A stretch of 33,939 nt of DNA from DATCJU01 sp036562635 (GCA_036562635.1 DATCJU010000142.1:1-33939); one strand, 5' to 3'; numbered from the stretch's first letter, positions 9,235-14,728 are shown. Numbers and translations: made by a program. The notes: generated from the letters alone by a model not told the origin.

Positions 9235-9690
9235 TCAGCGGGCCAGTAGCAGGTGCTCCACCTTCAGACAGCGGTCCTCGACCACCTCCAGTCCGCCCTC
9301 GACGGCGATCCGGCGGCCTTCGGCGCTGGTCACGCCCAGCTGCAACCACAGCACCTTGCAGCGCAGTGCCACCGCCTGCCGGGCCACGTCGGGAACCGCC
9401 TCGGGTCGGCGGAACACGTCGACGACGTCGACCGGACCGGGCAGCTCGGCCAGCGAGGGGTGGACGGGGCGCCCCAGCCAGTACCCCAGCCGGGGATTGA
9501 CCGGAAACACCTCCACCCCGTGATCCAGCAGGTAGCGCGCCACCTGGTGGCTGGGGCGTTCCGGGCGGTCGCTCACCCCGACCACCGCGACGCTACGCAT
9601 AGTGGTCACGATCCGACGGAGTAACTCGTCGGAGTGATCGATGAGCTCGGAAGTGCAGGAAATGTCGGTCGAGTGGTCACGCTGGTGCAC
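9235..9690 (-). CDS. CoA-binding (YccU-type) Rossmann protein
   Basis: About 150 residues. The CoA-binding Rossmann fold is clear: RSVAVVGVSDRPERPSHQVARYLLDHGVEVFPVNP, VDVVDVFRRPEAVPDVARQA, KVLWLQLGV and the terminal VVEDRCLKVEH. The family binds CoA or similar nucleotides; its physiological role is unsettled. The start is uncertain. GTG 9690 includes a segment (SDELLRRIV) resembling family N-termini but has no good ribosome site. GTG 9609 and ATG 9600 give a shorter N-terminus than usual. The upstream part contains a TTA leucine codon at 9622-9624, rare in such genomes, and a 7-bp inverted repeat (9612-9618/9627-9633). Divergent from the prenyl synthase gene. Confidence 0.85.
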   Translation of the reverse strand: MHQRDHSTDISCTSELIDHSDELLRRIVTTMRSVAVVGVSDRPERPSHQVARYLLDHGVEVFPVNPRLGYWLGRPVHPSLAELPGPVDVVDVFRRPEAVPDVARQAVALRCKVLWLQLGVTSAEGRRIAVEGGLEVVEDRCLKVEHLLLAR

Positions 9691-9728
9691 GGAGTGAGTG
9701 TCCCCGATGTCACCGAATGCGTTCGGCG

Positions 9729-9741
9729 TACTCTCCCCCCG
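9729..9741 (+). promoter_or_regulatory. Candidate -10 for leaderless Z-FPP synthase message
   Basis: TACTCT (9729-9734) fits the actinobacterial -10 consensus TANNNT and lies 6 nt before the GTG at 9741. No ribosome site precedes this GTG; the spacer is six cytosines. This geometry fits transcription starting at the start codon. The -35 is not clear. Confidence 0.5.
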
Positions 9742-10520
9742 TGGGTGTCCGTGCACGTATCCGCGAGCTTGTCTACGGCTTCTATGAGCGGCGGTTGCGT
9801 CGTCAGCTGGAGGGTGCGCAGCGACCGAGGCACGTCGGTGTGATCCTCGACGGGAATCGCAGGTGGGCCCGGGAGGCGGGTTTCACCGACGTCAGTCAGG
9901 GCCACCGGGTTGGTGCGCAACGGATTGCGCATCTGCTGGAGTGGTGCCGCGAGACGAACGTGGAGGTCGTGACGCTCTGGTTGCTCAGCACGGACAATCT
10001 CAAGCGGCCGCCGGAGGAACTGGAGCCGTTGCTGGAGATCATCACCGATGTGGTCGACCAGCTGGCCGAGCCGAGCAACCCGTGGCAGTTGCGGGTGGTG
10101 GGCACACTCGACCTGCTGCCTCCCGAGGTCAAGGAAAGGTTGTCCGCCGCCGCGGAGCGCACCAGGGGCCGTGACGGCATGCAGGTCAACGTCGCGGTGG
10201 GATACGGCGGACGGCAGGAAATCGCCGACGCGGTGCGCAAGTTGCTGCAGAAGCACGCCGAGGCGGGTACCTCGATCGAGGAACTGGCCGAGGTGATCGA
10301 CGTCGACCACATTGCCGAGCATCTGTACACCTCCGGCCAGCCGGACCCGGACCTGGTGATCCGGACATCGGGGGAGCAGCGGCTCGGCGGCTTCCTGCTG
10401 TGGCAGTCCGCCCATTCGGAGTTCTGGTTCTGCGAGGCCTACTGGCCTGCCTTCCGCAAGATCGACTTTCTGCGGGCGTTGCGGGACTACTCCGCCCGGC
10501 ACCGTCGGTTCGGTTCCTGA
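9741..10520 (+). CDS. uppS: Short-chain cis-prenyl diphosphate synthase (Z-FPP synthase type)
   Basis: 259 residues of the undecaprenyl diphosphate synthase fold. The catalytic motif HVGVILDGNRRWAREAG gives Asp37, which binds Mg2+-diphosphate; later signatures are LLSTDNLKRP, NVAVGYGGRQEIADAV and DLVIRTSGEQRLGGFLLWQSAHSEFWF. The sequence is close to M. tuberculosis Rv1086, which adds one isoprene unit to geranyl diphosphate to make Z,E-farnesyl diphosphate for polyprenyl-phosphate (cell wall carrier) synthesis. The gene position beside the haemolysin III gene also matches. A full-length UppS role cannot be excluded from sequence alone. GTG 9741 is preferred over ATG 9717 because of the -10 hexamer and the conserved N-terminus. 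Confidence 0.93.
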   Translation: MGVRARIRELVYGFYERRLRRQLEGAQRPRHVGVILDGNRRWAREAGFTDVSQGHRVGAQRIAHLLEWCRETNVEVVTLWLLSTDNLKRPPEELEPLLEIITDVVDQLAEPSNPWQLRVVGTLDLLPPEVKERLSAAAERTRGRDGMQVNVAVGYGGRQEIADAVRKLLQKHAEAGTSIEELAEVIDVDHIAEHLYTSGQPDPDLVIRTSGEQRLGGFLLWQSAHSEFWFCEAYWPAFRKIDFLRALRDYSARHRRFGS

Positions 10521-10530
10521 GCACACCGAA

Positions 10531-10555
10531 GGGCGCCGGGCCAGGCCCGGCGCCC
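10531..10555. terminator. Strong hairpin between uppS and chaplin-like gene A
   Basis: GGGCGCCGGGC (10531-10541) and GCCCGGCGCCC (10545-10555) form an 11-bp perfect stem with a 3-nt loop. It lies 10 nt after the uppS stop and 25 nt past the stop of the convergent small gene, so it can serve both. Confidence 0.8.
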
Positions 10556-10580
10556 CGGAAGGTGACGTGCGGAGATGTCG

Positions 10581-10868
10581 TCAGTCGTTCTCGATGGCGG
10601 TGCCGCTGGAGCAGTTGCCCACCACGTTCGGGGACAGGAGCGGCACGTTGACGCCGATCAGGGCGTTGATGTCGTTACCGCAGACGCCGACCGGGATCTG
10701 GATGTTGTTGTCGTTCACGAGGTTCACCGAGCCGTTCCACTCGTTGTCCTCGGTGTTGCTGAAGTGGTTGATCTCGTTGTGGTCGGTGGCGTAGGCGGTC
10801 CCGCCCATCATCATGATGGTGCCGGCAGCAGCGGCGAGGAGGCCGGCGGCGCGCGCCTTCTTCAGCAC
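10581..10868 (-). CDS. Chaplin-like small secreted protein, paralogue A
   Basis: 95 residues. A signal peptide (MLKKARAAGL, then an Ala/Met-rich core, cleavage after TAYA at about 27) leaves a mature protein of ~68 residues. The mature part carries DNEWNGSVN, NDNNIQIPVGVCGNDIN (Cys63), LSPNVVGNC (Cys86) and an acidic end. The P-V-x-V-C-G-N-x-I-N and G-N-C pattern with two cysteines resembles the chaplin domain of hydrophobic amyloid-forming cell-surface proteins in sporulating actinomycetes, but the cysteine spacing (22) and the WNG motif differ. So this is a related or convergent family, not a certain chaplin. GTG 10868 has AAAGGAG upstream. First of four tandem paralogues. Confidence 0.85.
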   Translation of the reverse strand: MLKKARAAGLLAAAAGTIMMMGGTAYATDHNEINHFSNTEDNEWNGSVNLVNDNNIQIPVGVCGNDINALIGVNVPLLSPNVVGNCSSGTAIEND

Positions 10869-10891
10869 GTTAGTCTCCTTTGATTCCTGCT

Positions 10892-10978
10892 CGAACCCAC
10901 GGGGTTCGTGGATTTCCAACCCGAATGCCGAACGGAATGGTTGCTCTCGTGTCCGTTTCGGATACGGAGTTGTTCGGC
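10892..10978 (-). promoter_or_regulatory. Structured 5' leader of chaplin-like gene A
   Basis: On the transcribed strand, arms GCCGAAC (10978-10972) and GTTCGGC (10933-10927) can pair (helix P1), enclosing 38 nt that contain a further small hairpin (10951-10965). Nearer the start, CGAACCC and GGGTTCG (10908-10892) form a 7-bp hairpin with a 3-nt loop (P2) just before the ribosome site. Equivalent helices occur before paralogues B and C. The predicted leader is about 118 nt. Confidence 0.5.
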
Positions 10979-10992
10979 ACCGGCCATATTTC

Positions 10993-11049
10993 ACATTACT
11001 GACGGGGTGTGGTGTACGAGAAGCCGTACTGACCACACCATCGTGCGAT
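10993..11049 (-). promoter_or_regulatory. Promoter module of chaplin-like gene A
   Basis: On the minus strand: a 19-bp box (11049-11031, ATCGCACGATGGTGTGGTC), then -35 TTCTCG (11022-11017), an 18-nt spacer and -10 TAATGT (10998-10993). The same box, hexamers and spacings recur before B and C. The box lies just upstream of -35, where an activator would bind. Confidence 0.6.
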
Positions 11050-11086
11050 CTTCCGTCGTGCAGAACGGAAAGGGCGAGGGATCCGT

Positions 11087-11111
11087 CGCCGTGATGCTGT
11101 CGCACACGGCG
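11087..11111 (-). terminator. Possible terminator after chaplin-like gene B
   Basis: CGCCGTG (11087-11093) and CACGGCG (11105-11111) form a 7-bp stem with an 11-nt loop, 21 nt past the stop of paralogue B. It is weaker than the terminators after C and D and has no T-tract. Confidence 0.4.
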
Positions 11112-11132
11112 AACATCGCACGGAGTGATGGC

Positions 11133-11447
11133 TCAGTCGTTCTCGATGGCGGTGGCGTTGGAGCAGTTGCCCACCACGGTCGGCGACAGGATCGGCAGGT
11201 TGATACCGATCAGGGCGTTGATGGTGTTGCCACAGACACCGACCGGAACCTGGATGTTGTTGTCGTTGGCAACGTTGACGGAGCCGTTCCACTCATTGTC
11301 TTCCTGAGTGGTCCACGAGTTGACCTCGTTCCTGTCCCCGTGGTGCCCGTCGTCGTGCCCGCAGGTGGCGTAGGCGGTCCCGCCCATCAGCACGAGGGCG
11401 CTGGCGGTCGCGGCAAGGAAGCCGGCACTACGTGCCTTCTTCAGCAC
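11133..11447 (-). CDS. Chaplin-like small secreted protein, paralogue B
   Basis: 104 residues, the longest of the four. The signal peptide is MLKKARSAGF plus a hydrophobic core, with cleavage after TAYA. The mature N-terminus has a His/Asp-rich insertion (CGHDDGHHGDRNE, 29-41) with a third cysteine, absent from the others. The core follows: DNEWNGSVN, NDNNIQVPVGVCGNTIN (Cys72), LSPTVVGNC (Cys95) and the acidic tail IEND. GTG 11447 follows an AAGGAG ribosome site, as in A and C. The insertion could bind metal or make an extra disulphide (inference). It has its own promoter module and leader. Confidence 0.85.
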   Translation of the reverse strand: MLKKARSAGFLAATASALVLMGGTAYATCGHDDGHHGDRNEVNSWTTQEDNEWNGSVNVANDNNIQVPVGVCGNTINALIGINLPILSPTVVGNCSNATAIEND

Positions 11448-11470
11448 GTTCTTCTCCTTCGACTGTTGCT

Positions 11471-11556
11471 CGAGCCCAAGGGTTCGTGCATTGACCCGTC
11501 TGAGGCCGAACGGAATCCCCTCATCCTCTCCGGAGTAGGGGCCTGGGCTGTTCGGC
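11471..11556 (-). promoter_or_regulatory. Structured 5' leader of chaplin-like gene B
   Basis: P1 arms GCCGAAC (11556-11550) and GTTCGGC (11511-11505) enclose exactly 38 nt, as in gene A, although the enclosed sequence differs and contains its own CCCCT/AGGGG hairpin. P2 (11486-11471, CGAACCC with GGGCTCG) keeps its stem except for one A-C mismatch. Predicted leader about 110 nt. Confidence 0.5.
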
Positions 11557-11563
11557 AGGAGCA

Positions 11564-11620
11564 AGATTACTTACCGAACGGCTCCGGTGAGAACTTGTCA
11601 TGATCACACTATCGTGCGAT
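11564..11620 (-). promoter_or_regulatory. Promoter module of chaplin-like gene B
   Basis: Minus strand: box ATCGCACGATAGTGTGATC (11620-11602), -35 TTCTCA (11593-11588), 18-nt spacer, -10 TAATCT (11569-11564). Spacing from box to -10 is identical to that in A and C. Confidence 0.65.
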
Positions 11621-11650
11621 CTTTCCGGGAGTGGAAAAAATTCCGAGCAT

Positions 11651-11685
11651 GCCGAGAAGCCGGATCTTTGATCCGGCTTCTCGGC
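11651..11685 (-). terminator. Intrinsic terminator after chaplin-like gene C
   Basis: GCCGAGAAGCCGGATC (11651-11666) and GATCCGGCTTCTCGGC (11670-11685) form a 16-bp perfect stem with a TTT loop. On the minus strand a run of six T follows 10 nt after the stem (11640-11635). It ends the gene C transcript and lies just upstream of the gene B box. Confidence 0.85.
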
Positions 11686-11717
11686 GCCCGGCTCCCGGGC
11701 GATACCACTGCCTGCGT

Positions 11718-12014
11718 TCAGTCGTTCTCGATGGCGGTGGCGCTGGAGCAGTTGCCCACGACGTCGGGCGAGGCGATCGGCAGGTTGATGCCCAGGATGT
11801 TGATGTCGTTACCGCAGATGCCGATCGGGATCTGGATGTTGTTGTCGTTCAGGATGTTGATGGCGCCGTTCCAGTCGTTGTCTTCCTCGTTGGTCCACGA
11901 GTTGACCTCGTTGTGGTCCCCGTGCCCGCTGGTGGCGTAGGCGGTCCCGCCCATCAGCATGATGGTGCCGGCAGCAGCGGCGAGGAGGCCGGCGGCGCGC
12001 GCCTTCTTCAGCAC
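11718..12014 (-). CDS. Chaplin-like small secreted protein, paralogue C
   Basis: 98 residues. The signal peptide is nearly identical to that of A (cleavage after TAYA). The mature part begins with a His/Asp/Gly segment (TSGHGDHNEVNSW) and continues with EEDNDWNGAIN, NDNNIQIPIGICGNDIN and ASPDVVGNC, ending IEND. It is one residue shorter than A and D between the CGNDIN and GINLP motifs (ILGINLP against ALIGVNVP and AVLGINLP). GTG 12014 follows an AAGGAG ribosome site. It has its own promoter module, leader and strong terminator, so it is a separate transcription unit. Confidence 0.85.
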   Translation of the reverse strand: MLKKARAAGLLAAAAGTIMLMGGTAYATSGHGDHNEVNSWTNEEDNDWNGAINILNDNNIQIPIGICGNDINILGINLPIASPDVVGNCSSATAIEND

Positions 12015-12037
12015 GTTCGTCTCCTTCGACTGTTACT

Positions 12038-12127
12038 CGAACCCACAGAACTCGTGGATTCCCGTCCAAGGCCGAACGGAAGTCCCGGTCGGATGTCGCA
12101 CCCGGTTCGGGGTCGAGGTCGTTCGGC
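12038..12127 (-). promoter_or_regulatory. Structured 5' leader of chaplin-like gene C
   Basis: P1 arms GCCGAAC (12127-12121) and GTTCGGC (12077-12071) enclose 43 nt. P2 (12054-12038) reads CGAGTTC with GGGTTCG: relative to gene A, three positions changed but all still pair as G-U wobbles. That pattern suggests the helix itself is under selection. Confidence 0.5.
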
Positions 12128-12134
12128 AGTCGTC

Positions 12135-12191
12135 ACATTACTTGTCGGACGGGAGAAGAGAGAACTTCTGTCGATCACACTATCGTGCGAT
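12135..12191 (-). promoter_or_regulatory. Promoter module of chaplin-like gene C
   Basis: Minus strand: box ATCGCACGATAGTGTGATC (12191-12173), identical to that of B, -35 TTCTCT (12164-12159), 18-nt spacer, -10 TAATGT (12140-12135). Confidence 0.65.
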
Positions 12192-12226
12192 ATTTCTCGG
12201 CCGGGAGGGTGACCGCAGGCATGCCA

Positions 12227-12253
12227 AAAAGCCGGATCGGCGATCCGGCTTTT
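12227..12253 (-). terminator. Intrinsic terminator after chaplin-like gene D
   Basis: AAAAGCCGGATCG (12227-12239) and CGATCCGGCTTTT (12241-12253) pair around a tight apex; on the minus strand the stem runs into TTTTT (12230-12226). The core AGCCGGATC is shared with the terminator after gene C, so the terminator was probably duplicated with the gene. Confidence 0.85.
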
Positions 12254-12293
12254 CGGCGTCGTTCTGCCTAGGCGCGCGTCACGTGGGCCGTGC

Positions 12294-12587
12294 TCAGTCA
12301 TCCACGACGACGCTGGCGCTGGAGCAGTTGCCCACGACGTCGGGCGAGGCGATCGGCAGGTTGATGCCGAGCACGGCGTTGATGTCGTTGCCGCAGACGC
12401 CGATCGGCACCTGGATGTTGTTGCTGTTCAGGAGGTTGATGGCGCCGTTCCAGTCGTTGTCTTCCTCGTTGGACCAGATGTTGACCTCGTCCGGGTGGCT
12501 GCCCGCGTAGGCCAGCGGACCGCCCGCCATCATCATCGCCCCGGCAGCGGCGGCGATCAGGCCGGCCGCGCGAACCTTCTTGAGCAC
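12294..12587 (-). CDS. Chaplin-like small secreted protein, paralogue D
   Basis: 97 residues and the most diverged of the four. Signal peptide MLKKVRAAGLIAAAAG, cleavage after PLAYA. The mature part has HPDEVNIW, EEDNDWNGAIN, NSNNIQVPIGVCGNDIN and ASPDVVGNC, with a different C-terminus (SVVVDD in place of TAIEND). The two core cysteines and the WNG motif are kept. GTG 12587 follows a GGGAG ribosome site. It is first in the array by direction of transcription but has its own terminator, so the array is four single-gene units, not one operon. Confidence 0.85.
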   Translation of the reverse strand: MLKKVRAAGLIAAAAGAMMMAGGPLAYAGSHPDEVNIWSNEEDNDWNGAINLLNSNNIQVPIGVCGNDINAVLGINLPIASPDVVGNCSSASVVVDD

Positions 12588-12609
12588 GTCGAACTCCCTC
12601 CGTCGGCAA

Positions 12610-12629
12610 AGGGACCACGATGGGTCCCT
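12610..12629 (-). promoter_or_regulatory. Hairpin in the leader of chaplin-like gene D
   Basis: AGGGACC (12629-12623 on the minus strand) pairs with GGTCCCT (12616-12610), a 7-bp stem with a 6-nt loop, 23 nt before the start codon. It occupies the position of P2 in the other leaders but is unrelated in sequence. The P1 arms are not found here. Confidence 0.4.
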
Positions 12630-12680
12630 GCTGCTTCGGATCCCTCTCGTCCTTGCCTTCAGGACTTCTGTGCGAGGCCA

Positions 12681-12732
12681 AAGTTACTGGGTGGCGCGCG
12701 CTCTCGGAATTCGGGCCACCCCATGGCGTGAT
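12681..12732 (-). promoter_or_regulatory. Diverged promoter module of chaplin-like gene D
   Basis: Minus strand: box ATCACGCCATGGGGTGGCC (12732-12714), matching the gene A box at 14 of 19 positions, then -35 TTCCGA (12709-12704), 17-nt spacer and -10 TAACTT (12686-12681). Predicted leader about 87 nt. Confidence 0.4.
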
Positions 12733-12959
12733 AACCCACATGGATACCTACGCTCAGTTGTTGATTGAGCAATCCAATTCTCACTGGCGTGTTATGGATG
12801 CAGGGGTGAAAATACGAAGGGTGATTAACAGGCTTTCGCCGTTCGGGTGATGGCCACCTTTTCGGGTGGTATTTGGTTCGGCGGCGGGGTTCGGCCTGGA
12901 GTCAGGCCGACTCCTTGTGCTATGGCCACTGCGTCGACCGACGGTTCGCCGCCGCGTCG
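12733..12959. other. Intergenic, AT-richer block with no gene recognised
   Basis: Between the gene D promoter and the peptidase gene. Base composition is visibly more AT-rich than the surroundings at 12731-12860. It contains a dyad, GATTG-AG-CAATC (12763-12774), extended by TT and AA outside. I see no coding sequence, RNA gene or mobile-element signature. Confidence 0.5.
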
Positions 12960-12965
12960 TAGGCT
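12960..12965 (+). promoter_or_regulatory. Candidate -10 of the DUF885 peptidase gene
   Basis: TAGGCT lies 9 nt before ATG 12975, which has no ribosome site (CTCCTGCCC between). This suggests a leaderless or near-leaderless transcript. The same hexamer precedes ispH. Confidence 0.45.
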
Positions 12966-12974
12966 CTCCTGCCC

Positions 12975-14264
12975 ATGGAGGTCCACCAGGGCACCGGCCA
13001 CGCGGCCGACACACTCGTTCGGGAGTACCTGCTGCTCGGGCTGCGGTTCGACCGGCTCATCGAGGGCTTCGTCGACGCCTACACCGGCGACCCCGCCCTG
13101 CGGCGTCAGGTCGGCGACGAGCCACCACCCGACCCCCGGGCACTCGCCGCGCGAGCCCGGACACTGCGCGCCGAGATCGCCGGCTCCGACCTGTCGGCGC
13201 CACGGCGACGGTTCCTGGAGGCGCACCTCGTCGCACTCGAGTGCTCCGGACGCAAGCTCGCCGGCGAACAGGTGCCCTTCGTCGAGGAGGTCGAGGCCTA
13301 CTTCCAGGTGCACATCGCGCCGGGGGACACCGACCTGTACCGACAGGCGCACGCCGAGCTGGAGCAGCTGTTGCCGGGTGGAGGTCCGCTCGCCGAGCGC
13401 CTGGCGGCCTTCCGGAAGCGGGACCAGGTGCCACCGGAACGGTTGGAGGCGGCGGTGCACGCGCTGAGCAGCGCGTTGCGTGACCGGGTCCGTCAGCAGT
13501 ACCCGCTGCCTCCCGAGGAGACCGTCGAGTACCAGGTCGTCTCGGACAAGCCGTGGAGCGGGTTCAACTACTACCTGGGCGGTTTCCGGTCGCGGGTGGC
13601 GATCAACGCGGACCTGGGTCACCGCATGTCCAACCTGCCGCACCTGGTGGCGCACGAGTCCTACCCGGGCCACCACACCGAGCACTGCCGCAAGGAGGCC
13701 GGACTGGTCACGGTGCAGGCCCAGGAGGAGCAGACCATCTTCCTGGTCAACACCCCGCAGTGCCTGATGGCCGAGGGCCTGGCCGACCTCGGGCTGCACG
13801 CGGTGGTCGGTGCCGGTTGGGGCCCGTGGACGGCGGAGATCATGGCCGACCTCGGCCTGCGTATGGAGGGCGAGCTCGCCGAACGCCTGGAACAGGCGCT
13901 GGTCAAGTTGCTGACCGTACGGCAGGACGCGGCACTGCTGCTGCACGACCGCGGTGCGGACCCGGACGAGGTGGCGGCCTACCTGCAGCGCTGGCTGCTG
14001 GTCGACGAGCGTCGGGCACGGCAGATGCTGCGCTTCCTGTCCGATCCGCTCTGGCGGGCCTACACCACCACCTACGTCGAGGGGTACCGGCTGCTGTCGG
14101 CCTGGTTGGCGGCGCGCCCCGCGGGGGTCTCGTTGGCCGAGCGGTACCAGCGGTTGCTGGACGAGCCACTGGTGCCGGAGGTGGTGCGTGAGGAGCTGGC
14201 CGCGGACACCGCTGCTCCATCGTCCCTGGAGCCCGGGTCGAGGAACGCTCCAACCCGAGGGTGA
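12975..14264 (+). CDS. DUF885-type zinc metallopeptidase family protein
   Basis: 429 residues, mostly helical. The motif VAHESYPGHHTEH puts HExxxxH at His227-His233, the pattern of DUF885 and related gluzincin-like peptidases; a downstream Glu (such as in MAEGLADLGLH) could be the third zinc ligand. YLGGFRSRVAINADLGH precedes the motif. No signal peptide is evident, so it is probably cytoplasmic. The substrate is unknown. Compared with many DUF885 proteins (often 550-600 residues) this is a shorter version. It is monocistronic: divergent from the chaplin-like array and followed by a long non-coding stretch. Confidence 0.85.
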   Translation: MEVHQGTGHAADTLVREYLLLGLRFDRLIEGFVDAYTGDPALRRQVGDEPPPDPRALAARARTLRAEIAGSDLSAPRRRFLEAHLVALECSGRKLAGEQVPFVEEVEAYFQVHIAPGDTDLYRQAHAELEQLLPGGGPLAERLAAFRKRDQVPPERLEAAVHALSSALRDRVRQQYPLPPEETVEYQVVSDKPWSGFNYYLGGFRSRVAINADLGHRMSNLPHLVAHESYPGHHTEHCRKEAGLVTVQAQEEQTIFLVNTPQCLMAEGLADLGLHAVVGAGWGPWTAEIMADLGLRMEGELAERLEQALVKLLTVRQDAALLLHDRGADPDEVAAYLQRWLLVDERRARQMLRFLSDPLWRAYTTTYVEGYRLLSAWLAARPAGVSLAERYQRLLDEPLVPEVVREELAADTAAPSSLEPGSRNAPTRG

Positions 14265-14728
14265 AAGATCACGTCGCCGCCGAAGCGGCGCCGGCAGGGT
14301 CATCCAGTCGGGTGAGGATGTAGCGCCGATCGGATTTGCCCAGGCCAGCGCTTGCCGGAGCAAGGTGTGACGCAGGACACATCAAAAAGCTCCAGGGAAG
14401 TCAAGCGGCCGTCCGGGCGACCAAGAGCACGCAGCGTCGCCACCTCGGCGCCGGGAATCACCTGGCTGGCTGCCTGCCGCTGTCAGGGCGCACAGGTAGC
14501 TTCCGAAGTGGCGGGCCGTGTCGGAGGCGGCCCGCCACGGGAGGCCCTGATCGTGTCTGTCGCGGGTCCGGTGACCGACGCACCGGAGACGAGCACGAGG
14601 GGGCCGGCGCCCGGCCCCCGGGGTCGCCCGGCCTGACCCGCTCCGCGGGAACGGTCGAGCGAACCAGCAGGGCAGTGCCCGGCCCACCGAGATGCGGGCG
14701 TGGGCGTCGCGCCCGCGAGGGAGTTGCC
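14265..14728. other. 464-bp intergenic region with several hairpins before phoH
   Basis: No convincing gene. Hairpins seen: CGCCGC-CGAA-GCGGCG (14275-14290), CTTGC-CGGA-GCAAG (14351-14364), GTGGCGGGCC/GGCCCGCCAC (14508-14517/14529-14538) and GGGGGCCGG/CCGGCCCCC (14599-14607/14611-14619). A 37-codon ORF on the minus strand (14382-14269, ATG with GGAG 7 nt upstream) encodes a peptide containing GKSDRRYILTRLDD, but its third-position GC is low for this genome. The region could be a long phoH leader, a small RNA locus or decayed DNA. I found no known riboswitch core. Confidence 0.45.

Noticed and set aside
10885..10910. tRNA-like T-arm (GGGTTCGAG) in the gene A leader
   Set aside because: No acceptor, D or anticodon arms surround it; the stem is explained by the leader hairpin P2.
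11115..11131. Partial copy of the 19-bp box in opposite orientation just after gene B
   Set aside because: Only ATCGCACG plus a shifted AGTG match, there is no promoter beside it, and it overlaps the end of gene B; probably chance.
10567..12510. Plus-strand ORFs over the chaplin-like genes with similar peptides (e.g. SFSMAVALEQLPTT)
   Set aside because: They repeat only because the four minus-strand genes are paralogous. Signal peptides, ribosome sites, promoters and terminators all support the minus strand.
10581..12732. CRISPR or integron-like repeat array
   Set aside because: The repeats are regulatory boxes and terminators of gene-sized paralogues spaced about 570 bp, not short direct repeats with spacers.
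14265..14728. c-di-AMP, cobalamin or other known riboswitch before phoH2
   Set aside because: I could not find the conserved core sequences of these classes, only generic hairpins.
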